A DNA stretch of 64,000 nt from Roseiarcus sp963749715 (GTDB lineage Bacteria; Pseudomonadota; Alphaproteobacteria; Rhizobiales; Beijerinckiaceae), in the NCBI GenBank assembly GCA_963749715.1, contig CAVVNR010000015.1, positions 186,001-250,000 on the forward strand, read 5' to 3'. Below the pieces are notes generated by a model. It did not search any database. It saw only the letters and a program-made list of their open reading frames with translations, and was not told where the DNA came from. A program made the position numbers and the translations under genes. Positions 1 through 8,798 of this stretch are shown here, one piece after another. Each line of letters begins with the position of its first letter. The first letter of the stretch is position 1.

Positions 1-208
1 GATATCCGTCGGCGCGTCGGGGCCAATCGGGTTCGGGCCCGTCGAGAACTCCGATTTGCTCGGTTCTTTAGCCGCGGACTGGCTGATAGAGGCTGCAACC
101 GTTGCGCTCAATCGCCGACAAGCTCTGCATCAACCGTGAAGCAGCTTCATGAAAGATGGAAAGCGGAAGGGGAGACCGCGCGTCCTTCAAAAAGGAGGGG
201 AAATTTCG

Positions 209-1237
209 ATGAATTTGGGCGCCGATCAAATTTTGAATGTTGACGGGGACCACGCGCGTTTGAACGCGACGGCCGATCGCTCGAACGAGCCAGTCGAAAG
301 CTCGACCAAAACCGCCGTTCTGGTCCTGGGCATGCATCGCAGCGGCACGTCAAGCGTCGCCGGGGCGCTGATCCGGCTCGGAGGCGCCGCTCCTCTCAAT
401 TTGATGCCCCCCCACAGACCCAAAACCCGAGAGGGTTTTGGGAATCTCTCCGTCCTCGTGGGCCTGAATGACGAGATCCTGGCCGCCGGGGGGAGCCATT
501 GGGACGATTGGCGTGAGTTCGACCCCAAACGAATTGATGCAGCCGCCATTGTCGCCCTTCGCGCACGCGCGAGGTCAGCCCTTTCGGGCGAATTCGGCGA
601 CGCGGGCCTTGCGATCATCAAGGACCCTCGGATGTGCCGGCTCCTGCCTTTCTGGTCTGCGGTGTTTCGTGAAGCCGAGTGGTCTGTCCGTCCGGTGCTG
701 CTGCTGAGATCGCCGCTTGAAGTCGCTTTGTCGCTCAATCGTCGCGACAACATCCCGCTGAGCCACGGGTGCCTCATCTGGTTGCGCCACATGTTGGACG
801 CCGAGGCCGAAACGCGCCAGACGCGCCGGGCAGTGGTCGACTGGGCTAACTTTCTCGCCGATAGCCGCGGGGCCCTCGAACAACTCGGTGTGCAGCTCGG
901 CCTCGTCTGGCCTCGCTGGTCCGCCAGCAGCCTCGCGGAAGTTGATGCATTCGTCTCGGGAGATCTGCGGAGAGAAAGAGCCAGCGAGGACGATTTACGG
1001 GTGCATCCCGCAGTCAGCGAATTGGTCCGCGACACGAGTGCTGCTCTGATTGAGCTTGTTGAAGATCCGTCGAACGGCAGAGTTTTGAGCAAGCTGGACG
1101 ACGCACGAACCCGCTTTGAAGACGCCGCCGCCATCTTCGGACAGGCGATGTTTGAGACGGAACATAAGAGTCTGCGGCTTCGAGTCGCTCGCCAAACACG
1201 ATCGGGAGGTTGCAGCCCAGTTCTCGGCGGCGCGTGA
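209..1237 (+). CDS. Sulfotransferase domain, N-terminal part of a large frameshifted sulfotransferase/coiled-coil/GT2 gene
   Basis: Residues 41-48 (GMHRSGTS) form a PAPS-binding P-loop typical of the sulfotransferase family, and the rest follows that fold (KDPRMCRLLPFW, LLLRSPLEVA). It probably transfers sulfate to a surface glycan or to the product of the attached glycosyltransferase. I chose ATG 209 because AAAGGAGGGG sits just upstream; an in-frame ATG at 149 has no such site. The frame closes at 1237, but similarity to a helical linker continues in the next frame from about 1182. The switch lies beside a GAGTC at 1182-1186. The segment reads best as the first domain of one gene reaching 4115. 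The domain call is strong; the acceptor is unknown. Confidence 0.8.
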   Translation: MNLGADQILNVDGDHARLNATADRSNEPVESSTKTAVLVLGMHRSGTSSVAGALIRLGGAAPLNLMPPHRPKTREGFGNLSVLVGLNDEILAAGGSHWDDWREFDPKRIDAAAIVALRARARSALSGEFGDAGLAIIKDPRMCRLLPFWSAVFREAEWSVRPVLLLRSPLEVALSLNRRDNIPLSHGCLIWLRHMLDAEAETRQTRRAVVDWANFLADSRGALEQLGVQLGLVWPRWSASSLAEVDAFVSGDLRRERASEDDLRVHPAVSELVRDTSAALIELVEDPSNGRVLSKLDDARTRFEDAAAIFGQAMFETEHKSLRLRVARQTRSGGCSPVLGGA

Positions 1238-1592
1238 CGAAATTGCGAGTCAACTCGCCGCCGTCCGGGGCGAACATGCAGCCTTGATGGCTGAACGCCA
1301 CGCTCGTCTAGCGGATAATGCAGCCCTGATGGCTGAACGCGACGCTCATCTAGCGGATAGTGCAGCCCTGATGGCTGAACGCGACGCTCGTCTAGCGGAT
1401 AACGCAGCCCTGATGGCTGAACGCGACGCTCGTCTAGCGGATAACGCAGCCCTGATGGCTGAACGCGACGCTCTTCTAGCGGATAACGCAGCTCTGATGG
1501 CTGAACGCGACGCTCGTCTAGCGGATAACGCAGCTCTGATCGCTGAACGCCTCGCCGAAAAAGAGGTCCTCATCGCCAAAAGAATCGCCTGA
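1182..1592 (+). CDS. Coiled-coil linker segment of the same gene
   Basis: This segment is in the frame that takes over from the sulfotransferase. It reads ESLAKHDREVAAQ, then six to seven copies of a 14-residue unit (ALMAERDARLADNA). Two heptads per unit with Leu/Ala spacing indicate a long parallel coiled coil. The TGA at 1590 is probably not a true end. In the neighbouring frame, residues such as KNRLIADREREIGQ continue the coil over 1580-1622. The original frame then resumes with AIREGDLKKAH and runs without a stop into the segment at 1809. A GAATC sits at 1582-1586, beside the apparent break. Confidence 0.6.
   Translation, partial: ESLAKHDREVAAQFSAARDEIASQLAAVRGEHAALMAERHARLADNAALMAERDAHLADSAALMAERDARLADNAALMAERDARLADNAALMAERDALLADNAALMAERDARLADNAALIAERLAEKEVLIAKRIA
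1278..1571 (+). repeat. 42-bp tandem repeat, about seven units
   Basis: Units begin at 1278, 1320, 1362, 1404, 1446, 1488 and 1530, each 42 bp. They differ by only a few bases between neighbours (for example cac/gac and cgt/cat/ctt at fixed positions). The last unit degrades after about 1555. The period is 14 codons, so unit gain or loss would keep the frame and simply lengthen or shorten the coiled coil. The near-identity at DNA level, third codon positions included, points to recent expansion. Confidence 0.9.
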
Positions 1593-1808
1593 TCGCGGAC
1601 CGAGAACGAGAAATCGGCCAGGACGGCGGCCGCGCTGGCTATTCGGGAAGGAGACCTGAAAAAGGCGCACGCGGCTGCCGCCGCCGCCGAAAGCGAAGCG
1701 GCCGAGCGGATTTCACGCCTGAGTGGAGACCGCGACTTTCTCGCCCGATACCTCAGCCGGACGTATCGCCGGCCGTGGCGGCCCTTAAAATTTTATGTCA
1801 ACTATCAT

Positions 1809-2822
1809 TTGCTGCGGTCTTTCAGCGCGTTGACAGCGCCGTTTTCCGCGCGGATGGCCTCGCGGTTCGCGCGTTCGGCCCAAAAGCGCAACCCGAGTCG
1901 ATTTGACGGGTTCGTTGCCGCTGACGCCGCCGTCCATGCCGCGCCGAGATCGGGCGCCGCACAAGCCTCGCCTCCGCCTGTCATCTCGGAAGGCCCTCAA
2001 AACGCCGATGGGCAAGCGCCCGCGCTTTTTGATCGCAGGTTTTATGTGGAGCGCTATCCGGACGTCGCAAAGGCTGGCCTCGATCCTTATTGGCATTTTG
2101 TTCATTGCGGCTGGCGCGAGGGCCGCAATCCGAACGAATTTTTCGATGTCCCCTGGTATCTGGAACAAAACCCCGACATCCAAGAGGCAAGCGTCGACCC
2201 GCTGAACCACTATATCGAACATGGGTGGAAGGAAGGCCGTGATCCCGGGCCGAAATTCAGCGTGAAGAGCTATCTTGATCGGTATCGCGATGTCCGAGAG
2301 GCCGGCGTAGAGCCATTCGAGCACTATCTTCGATGGGGCAAATCGGAAGGCCGCCTCATCGGCGAATCCCGCTTAATTGGCGAATCCTACCACGACTGGA
2401 TCGCCAAATACGACACGCTTGACGATAAAATGCGCAATCGATGCGCAAACGCGTCGCGCGGCTCGCCTTGCAGCCGAAACTTTCCATTGTCATGCCTGTT
2501 TATAATACCGACCTGCGATGGCTGCGCGAAGCGATTGAATCCGTCCGCGGCCAACTCTATCCACACTGGGAGCTTTGTATCTCCGACGATGCGTCGACGC
2601 TGCCGGGAGTCAAGGAACTGCTTCGCGATTATGCCGACAAGGAAGAGCGGATTGGCGTTGTCTTCCGGGACACAAACGGCCATATTTCGGCAAATTCAAA
2701 CAGCGCGCTGTCAGTCGCCACCGGCGACTTCATTGCTCTCATGGATGCCGATGATCTTCTGCCGGAAGACGCGCTCTACTGGGTCGCCGAAGAGATCAAC
2801 GCGCATCCAGACGTTGATCTGA
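1809..2822 (+). CDS. Linker and three YPDV-type surface-glycan repeats (middle part of the same gene)
   Basis: The genuine part runs to about 2430. The open frame extends back upstream of 1809 to 1593 and contains RYLSRTYRRPWRPLK, a junction commonly seen between coiled coil and GT2 domains. From about 2023 there are three copies of a ~35-residue unit: FDRRFYVERYPDV, FDVPWYLEQNPDI and FSVKSYLDRYRDV, each followed by an HY..HG..EGR-like ending. The same unit occurs in the gene at 8799. Beyond 2440 this frame is a shadow; the real protein continues in the frame of the next entry, after an 11-bp near-duplication at 2430-2451. The function of the unit is not established. Confidence 0.55.
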   Translation: MLRSFSALTAPFSARMASRFARSAQKRNPSRFDGFVAADAAVHAAPRSGAAQASPPPVISEGPQNADGQAPALFDRRFYVERYPDVAKAGLDPYWHFVHCGWREGRNPNEFFDVPWYLEQNPDIQEASVDPLNHYIEHGWKEGRDPGPKFSVKSYLDRYRDVREAGVEPFEHYLRWGKSEGRLIGESRLIGESYHDWIAKYDTLDDKMRNRCANASRGSPCSRNFPLSCLFIIPTCDGCAKRLNPSAANSIHTGSFVSPTMRRRCRESRNCFAIMPTRKSGLALSSGTQTAIFRQIQTARCQSPPATSLLSWMPMIFCRKTRSTGSPKRSTRIQTLI

Positions 2823-4115
2823 TCTTCTCGGATGAGGATAAGATCGACATCGAGGGGCGCCGGTACGATCCCTATTTCAAGCCCGACTGGAACCCGGCGC
2901 TCATGCTGTCGCAGAATATGTTCTGCCATTTGGGCGTCTATCGGCACAGTCTCGTTAAAAAGGTCGGCGGATTTCGCCTCGGTTTCGAAGGAAGCCAGGA
3001 CCATGACCTCGTCTTGCGCTGCGCCGATGCGACGGAAACATCCAAAATCCGGCATATTCCGCATATTCTTTACCATTGGCGCGCGATCCCGGAATCGACG
3101 GCATCGAGTTCCGAGGTCAAACCCTATACGTGGAACGCCGGCGCCCGAGCGATCGAAGACCATCTGGCGCGGAATGGCGTCAAGGGCCAAGTGACGCGTG
3201 CGCTGAATATCTTTTATCAAGTCCGCTATGACCCGCCAGATGAATGGCCCAAGGTCAGCGTCGTCATGCCGTCGGGCTGCAAGCTTGAACTCTTGCGGCC
3301 TTGCCTGAGCGATCTTCTCGCACGCACCACTTATCCGAATTTCGAGGTTCTCCTGACAGTCAATGAAATTCGCTTTCAGAACGAGGAGCAGGCCGCCTGC
3401 CTGAAGGAATTCGCGAAGGACCCGCGGGTCCGCGTCCTTGTCTATAAGGATCGCGACTTCAATTACTCCTGGGTCAACAATTGGGCCGCCAAACACGCGA
3501 GCGGGTCTATCCTTTGCTTGATGAACGATGACATCAAGATCATCACCGCAGACTGGCTTGAAAAGCTTGTCGTCCGATTGCAGTTGAACCGTGTCGGCGC
3601 GGTCGGCGTCATGCTTTACTATCCGAACGAAACAATCCAGCACGCCGGCGTTATTTTGGGAATAGGTGGCGTAGCGGGTCACGCATTCAGGGGTATCGCG
3701 CGCGGCTCCGACGGCTACTGCGGTCGCGCGCGGCTGGAGCAGGATCTCTCTTGCGTCACCGCCGCGTGCGTCGCGGTACGGCGCGAGGTCTTTGAAGAAC
3801 TAAATGGATTTGACGAGCGCTTCGCGATTGCTTTCAACGATGTCGATTTCTGCATTCGGCTACGCGAGAAGGGCTGGCGGATCATCTGGACGCCGGAAGT
3901 CGAACATTATCATCTCGAGTCGCAGACGCTCGGCCATCACGATTTTGAGCGAGCGCGCGGCGGTCTTTCAAAAGGAAGTCCGTATGATGCGCGACCAATG
4001 GGGCGCGATCCTCGATTCTGATCCGTTCTACAATCCAAATCTCTCGCTGGAAGATGACAAGATGGTTCTGGCGTTCCCGCCGCGCGCCCAAAGAGCGTGG
4101 ACCCGGCGGAGTTGA
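2441..4115 (+). CDS. GT2 glycosyltransferase domains, C-terminal part of the same gene
   Basis: There are two GT-A fold segments. The first has KLSIVMPVYNT, a DADDLLPEDALYWV acceptor region and an IFSDEDKID stretch. The second has VSVVMPSGCKLELL, CLMNDDI, then GAVGVMLYYPNETIQHAG and ERFAIAFNDVDFCIRL. This is the classic double GT2 seen in rhamnan/O-antigen biosynthesis. The frame closes at 4021, but the expected tail (FQKEVRMMRDQWG, then DPFYNPNLS) reads on in another frame to 4115 after a one-base shift near 3958 in a GCGCGCGGCGG run. It is a cytoplasmic enzyme using a nucleotide-sugar donor; the sugar cannot be told. Confidence 0.8.
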
Positions 4116-4229
4116 TGAACGAAACCATGATCGGACACATCGCTTGCAACCGGGCGCGTATGACTGAGTGGACTCGAAAATTTGATGCTCTAAGTCCGTG
4201 GGACAGGAAACGCCAAAGCGAAACATATT

Positions 4230-5800
4230 GGCGATTATTGCGTATCGACAAGTGTTTTCTGTCGTGGTTACGCTCTACAATACGCTTGGCCGTATCGTTG
4301 AAACGCTGTATCGATTCAGCGCGGGATCAACTTAACGGGAATTGCGAACTCTGTCTGGTAGACAATGCGAACGCCGCAACGCCTACGTAAGTTAAATTGC
4401 CTGAAGACTACGTTCGCCGCGGACAGTCGCATACAATTTTTGCACGTGACGTGAATGGATATATCGCCGCGGCCGCAAATACGGAGTTCAGTCTTTTCAA
4501 AGCGCCGCGAGTTCGTGTCCTTCCTTGATCATCGATGATGAACTGTCGGCGCATGCGCTTTACATGGTGCATCGACGCCTTGCAACAATCAGCCTGACGC
4601 CTGCGACTTAATCTCAGTGACGAAGACATAGATAGACGAACAGGGAACAAGTATGAGCCATTGGATCAAATCAGAGTGTAAAAGCTGATGATCTGACGCT
4701 GTCATAAAAAGCAATGCGTTCAACTTGCGGATTTATAGGCGCAGTCATTCTGGAAGAAATTGAAGGATATCGAGAAGGCATTTGGTGGCAGACAGGATTT
4801 TGATCTAACACTACGCTTCATACGAACAAACCAGAGCCGACAGGATATATCATCTCCCTTAGATATTGTACCATTCGCGCGCAATCCAAAGCTCTATGAC
4901 CTTAATAGCAAACCAAACTGGAAAAGGAATATGCTTATGCAAGCGAGCGCTCGGGCGATACAGAAGCATCTTGACCGGACCCGAACCAGCATAGTGGTAG
5001 TGCAGAAGCGCATTAACAAATACTACCGTAAGTCCGGTGGCCGCTACCGGAAAGGCTTTAGCGAAAGTGACGATTGCTTGGATCGTCCTACAAAGGATAA
5101 ACCTAAGTTGCTCAAAGTTGCCATAAGCTCTATCGTCTAGATAAGAATCGGAACTATGCTAATTTTGACTATTCTTATTGTCAAAAATCGAAGCAAATCA
5201 TCTGAAACTGCTGAATACTTTAGCAAGTGAAGAAAAAGCCAAGCGTGCGGGTATTGGACTTCGACCGCGCTTACAGCAATTCGATGCTCAACAATTGTAG
5301 CTGGTGCATGAGAATAACTCGAAGCAGCCTGGCATTTGTCGGGAACAAGACATCGAAGTAGATATCCACTGACTGGCTGATCGAAATGGTCAGCCTTGCA
5401 ATTAGATCCGACGTTGGGGCCGTAGGGGCAAAGCTCTATTATCCGAATCAAACAATTCAGCATGTAGGGATAGTTCGGAAATCTGTGGCGATGATGGTCA
5501 TAATCATGCGGAGCTTCAGCGCGGTGAAGCTGGATAATTCGCGTCGCGCGGTGATGACGTAATAAATCTCGGTCGAGCTGACAATGACGTCGACTGTATG
5601 GTGGATACGACGCTGATGCGTCTGTTGTTGAGATATGATCTGACGAGATCCGGCTCGCTCGCCTAAAGACTATCTCGGTATTGCAAATATAGTCGGAAAG
5701 GATATCGCGTCATTTAGACCCCGTATGCGGAACTTTACCATCACAAGGCGGCCAAGCTGGGGCGCCCAAAAGCCCTCAGCGGAGGGCGCAATTGGATCGG
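4230..5800 (+). pseudogene. Decayed GT2 glycosyltransferase
   Basis: No open frame survives, but GT2 landmarks appear in the right order in all three forward frames. They are a VVTLYNT...NCELCLVDNAN start (about 4260-4375), NGYIAAAANTEFSLF near 4450, LSAHALYMV near 4545, IDEQG near 4635, QDFDLTLRF and RAIQKHLDR (4795-4975), GAVGAKLYYPNQTIQHVG (5417-5470), and TPYAELYHHKAA near 5720-5755. Stops and frameshifts are many, and the stretch is visibly richer in A/T than its surroundings. Unlike the isolated single-base breaks elsewhere, this density of lesions means real decay. It is probably an old duplicate of the neighbouring GT2. Confidence 0.75.
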
Positions 5801-6266
5801 AATGCAGTAACCTGTAGTCTCGGTGACATGACTTAGTAGACAATGATCTATTCTACGATCGAAATATCACACTTAAACGAGGCGACTCCTCACTAGCGGA
5901 TCGACCGCGGGTTCGAAAGCCATGGGATTGCGCGGACTTACCAAAATTCGAGGCGCGGACGAACAATGGACACACGAAATCGAGCACACTTTTGGGTACG
6001 ACTTTAAGCTGGGCCGGCGCACAGAGCCGTGCCATCGCGACTTTGCTGCCCGACGAACCGCGATGCCGCGTGCTAGAGCGCATTTTACTCATTTTTCGCC
6101 TTTTTCGTCGTCCGTGCCGTTGAACCGCAAGGGCGTTTCCGCGACGCCGATGAGATACATTGGTGAGGAAGTTGAACTACTCACCGACGGATTGCATAAA
6201 GGGTCGCGGTTCGTCATAAGCTCCCTCAGCCTTGCTCTGCCAAACCTCTACGGTGCAGGAACCCGA
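5801..6266 (+). other. No recognisable gene
   Basis: This stretch follows the decayed GT2 gene. An open frame starts at 5922, but its codons are not biased like the neighbouring genes and its product resembles nothing I know. I treat it as non-coding upstream sequence of the methyltransferase at 6267. Confidence 0.5.
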
Positions 6267-7183
6267 ATGCCAAAATCAAACACACTGAGGGTGCTCGGCC
6301 AGGTCCATAAATCCAAAAAATTCGCAAGCGAGTCGAGGCGAACCCAGCAAGATCTTGTCCAGACACAGCAAGACCTTGTGAAAGCTCAACAGGACTTTTC
6401 ACTAGCCAAACAAGCCCTTGCGGACGCCAATCTTCGTCTAGCCGATTTGACAAAACAGCTAGCCGCTCTCCAGAAGAGATGATGATAGCACCGATCGCAC
6501 CAGGCACCTCAAAGCCGCATACGAGCGGCACGTGTCGCGGCTTCAGTCAGAACATCCCGAAGCGGAAGCGATGTCGCTCGCCGTCGGCGGCGGATTCGAA
6601 CAGTTTGGCGATATCGAACTCGCCCTATTACAGCATTTTGGCCTTCGACCAGGTGGCTATCTCATCGATGTTGGCTGCGGCTCCGGACGCCTAGCCAAGC
6701 CTTTGAGCTCTTATCTTTCCGGACATTATTCAGGCTTCGATGTTGTTGCCGACTTGGTGGAACATGCGCGGAAAATCTCAGGGCGCTCCGATTGGCGCTT
6801 CGGGGTGGTAGATCACATCGAAATTCCGGAGCCAGACGGCTGCGCAGACATGGTTTGCTTTTTCAGCGTCCTCACACATTTAATGCATGAGCAGAGTTAT
6901 TGGTATCTTGAGGAAGCAATCCGTGTTCTGAAGCCGGGAGGAAAGATTGTATTTTCATTTCTTGACTTCGCCGAGCCGGTGCATTGGCCGGTCTTCCTCG
7001 GTACCTTACAACAATCCAAAGCGTCCATGGATGTCCCGATCAATGTTTTCATTTCCAAGGAAATGATCGAGACTTGGAGTTTGCACCTTAACGTAACTAT
7101 CGAGGTTTTTGTTGGCGCCACGGAAGCGAATTGTGCCCGCCGGAGCGCTCGGCCAGTCCTTGTGCGTCCTAAGAAAATCTTGA
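6267..7183 (+). CDS. Class I SAM methyltransferase with N-terminal coiled coil (two frameshifts)
   Basis: Start ATG 6267 follows AGGA at 6257-6260. The N-terminus MPKSNTLRVLGQV plus a Gln-rich coiled coil (TQQDLV repeats) is shared with the next gene. The frame breaks near 6475, and the following frame reads DRTRHLKAAYERHVSRL, then the SAM motif DVGCGSGRLAKP and VLKPGGKIVFSF. A second shift between about 7105 and 7145 restores the usual ending LGQSLCVLRKS with TGA at 7181-7183. Without that correction it would seem fused to the next gene. It probably methylates a sugar or acts at a glycan chain end, judging from the locus; no substrate can be read from sequence. Confidence 0.7.
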
Positions 7184-7236
7184 GCGGGAGAAGCCGCAAG
7201 TCGAGAGACTTCCAAGTCGGCAGTGCAAGGACCCCA

Positions 7237-8214
7237 ATGCGAAACTCAAACACACTGAACGTGCTCGGCCAAGTCGTCTCGAATCCCAAAGGGTTCGCGG
7301 GCGAGTGGAGGCAAACCCAACAAGACCTCGACGCAACCCGACAAGCCCTCATTCAATGCCAGGACCAACTTGCGTCCAGCCAAGAACGCCTGGCAGAGTC
7401 CGACCGTCGCATAGCCGCTCTGACAGACGAATTGGGAACATCAACCCTTGATTTCTATGTCGGAGACCCGCCGACCTATCAAGCCGCCTTTAAATTGTTT
7501 GAAGGCGAATGGTCTTCTGATGTGCCGGGATATGGCGGCGGCCGCGCGAGATTGTTCGATGACGGCCGAATTAAATGGTTTGCCCAACAGTGCGGCGGGT
7601 TTCAAGGAAAACGGGTTCTGGAACTAGGCCCTTTGGAAGCCGGACATACGAGCATGATCGCCGGGGCCGGCGCAGCAAGCGTCACGGCGATCGAATCCAA
7701 CCGGAGGGCTTTTCTTAAGTGCTTGATCGTCCAAAATGCCTTAGGTTTCAAGGCGAATTTCATGCTTGGCGATTTTTCTCAGTACCTCGAGAACTGTGAT
7801 GCTCGTTTCGATGTAATTGTGGCAAGTGGCGTTCTGTATCATATGTCCGATCCGGTGCGCCTGCTTCAGAACGCGGCGCGAATCTCAAATTCAATTGGAT
7901 TGTGGACGCACTATTATGATGAAAAGATCATCAGGGAACGCGCAGACTTGCAGAAGAAATTCGATAAGGCGCCGCGAATCGAGCAGTTCGGATCGCAGGA
8001 GCTACATTTATATAAACAGAGCTACCTTGACGCGCTCCATTGGAAAGGTTTCTGCGGAGGATCAGCTCCAACCAGCTACTGGTTGACTAAGGAGAGCCTT
8101 CTCGGGCTACTCGAGGAATTAGGCTTTGAAGTCGCGGTCGGCGACGACGCTAAAACCCATATAAATGGTCCGGCCATGACCCTGTTTGCCACTCGCAGGT
8201 CGAGCTCCTCGTGA
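7237..8214 (+). CDS. Class I SAM methyltransferase, paralogue of the preceding N-terminal cassette
   Basis: ATG 7237 follows an AAGGA. The protein opens with MRNSNTLNVLGQV and a short Gln-rich coiled coil (RRTQQDL-like), the same cassette as the gene before it. The catalytic part has RVLELGPLEAGHTSM (motif I), VTAIESN (motif II acid), FDVIVASGVLYHM (motif IV) and a C-terminal GPAMTLFA. The two methyltransferase domains themselves differ clearly, so the N-terminal cassette is what was shared or duplicated. The ordinary reading joins this gene to the previous one only because of a one-base shift upstream. The protein is likely cytoplasmic and part of the surface-glycan locus. Confidence 0.75.
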   Translation: MRNSNTLNVLGQVVSNPKGFAGEWRQTQQDLDATRQALIQCQDQLASSQERLAESDRRIAALTDELGTSTLDFYVGDPPTYQAAFKLFEGEWSSDVPGYGGGRARLFDDGRIKWFAQQCGGFQGKRVLELGPLEAGHTSMIAGAGAASVTAIESNRRAFLKCLIVQNALGFKANFMLGDFSQYLENCDARFDVIVASGVLYHMSDPVRLLQNAARISNSIGLWTHYYDEKIIRERADLQKKFDKAPRIEQFGSQELHLYKQSYLDALHWKGFCGGSAPTSYWLTKESLLGLLEELGFEVAVGDDAKTHINGPAMTLFATRRSSSS

Positions 8215-8367
8215 AAAGCGCGAAGGTCCAGTCTGGGCGTCGGCTCGGTGACGGTTGCGCCCTGAACTCTTGGAAGCTGCTTTCCTCTTCTTAGTTCCAG
8301 TCGATCGCGATAGCGGCTTGGGCGCCTCTCCAATCCGGTTCGCCTCACTTGTGGCCTGCCCAACATT

Positions 8368-8691
8368 CCGCTTTTTCGAACCAATGGCTTCCCTAAAACA
8401 GAAATCCGTGCTATGGGTATTCCCATGATCACGACGACCGACAGTCCTCAAGAAATCAGGTCGGCAGGCGCTGCCAAAAGGCGTCGCGCGCCCTATCTAC
8501 ATCGCCGCTATGATCTTATTGCGCCGAGCCGGGCAAGAAAAGAAAAAAATGCCCTCGGGGGTCGGCATAACTCGTTGAAAAGGCTTGATTTCAGAAAAGC
8601 AAAACAAAGGATTTCCTTTGATTTTCTTTGGCCGGGCTTGGCGGGATTTGGCCAGATTTTGGAGAATTTGGGATCGGCTTGGAAAATCCAA
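8368..8691 (+). repeat. Dispersed repeat, copy A (uninterrupted)
   Basis: This fills most of the gap 8215-8798. It is recognisably similar to 58442-59090 in the same orientation. Shared blocks include TTTTTCGAA.CAAT.GCTTCC, AGAAAT.CGTGCTATG, TATGATCTT, AAGAAAAAA.TG.CC, GGGGTCGGC and GGCTTGGAAAA.CCA. Its last 60 bases hold TTGG boxes with GG at 8630, 8640, 8650, 8661, 8670 and 8681, about one helical turn apart. A short open frame on the reverse strand (8497-8691) is probably not a gene, because it is not preserved in copy B. The rest of the gap (8215-8367 and 8692-8798) shows nothing else. Confidence 0.8.
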
Positions 8692-8798
8692 ATTGGCCTA
8701 TTGCCGCCCTGCTCCCGCGGCGACGACATGCAATTGCGCGGCGTCCCAAGGCGCGACGGGATGGCGGCGCTCCGAAGGGTCAACGCGGTAAGCGCCGG

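Noticed and set aside
1278..1571. CRISPR array
   Set aside because: Units are directly adjacent with no unique spacers and they encode a heptad protein repeat.
1590..1592. TGA read as selenocysteine in the coiled-coil linker
   Set aside because: No SECIS-like hairpin or selenoprotein family is evident, and a nearby frame continues the coil through this place.
6532..8214. A single protein with two methyltransferase domains
   Set aside because: The first domain ends normally (LGQSLCVLRKS, TGA at 7181) when a one-base shift near 7105-7145 is allowed, and the second has its own start and ribosome site.
8497..8691. Short reverse-strand gene inside repeat copy A
   Set aside because: The frame is not preserved in copy B, which has stops and frame changes there.
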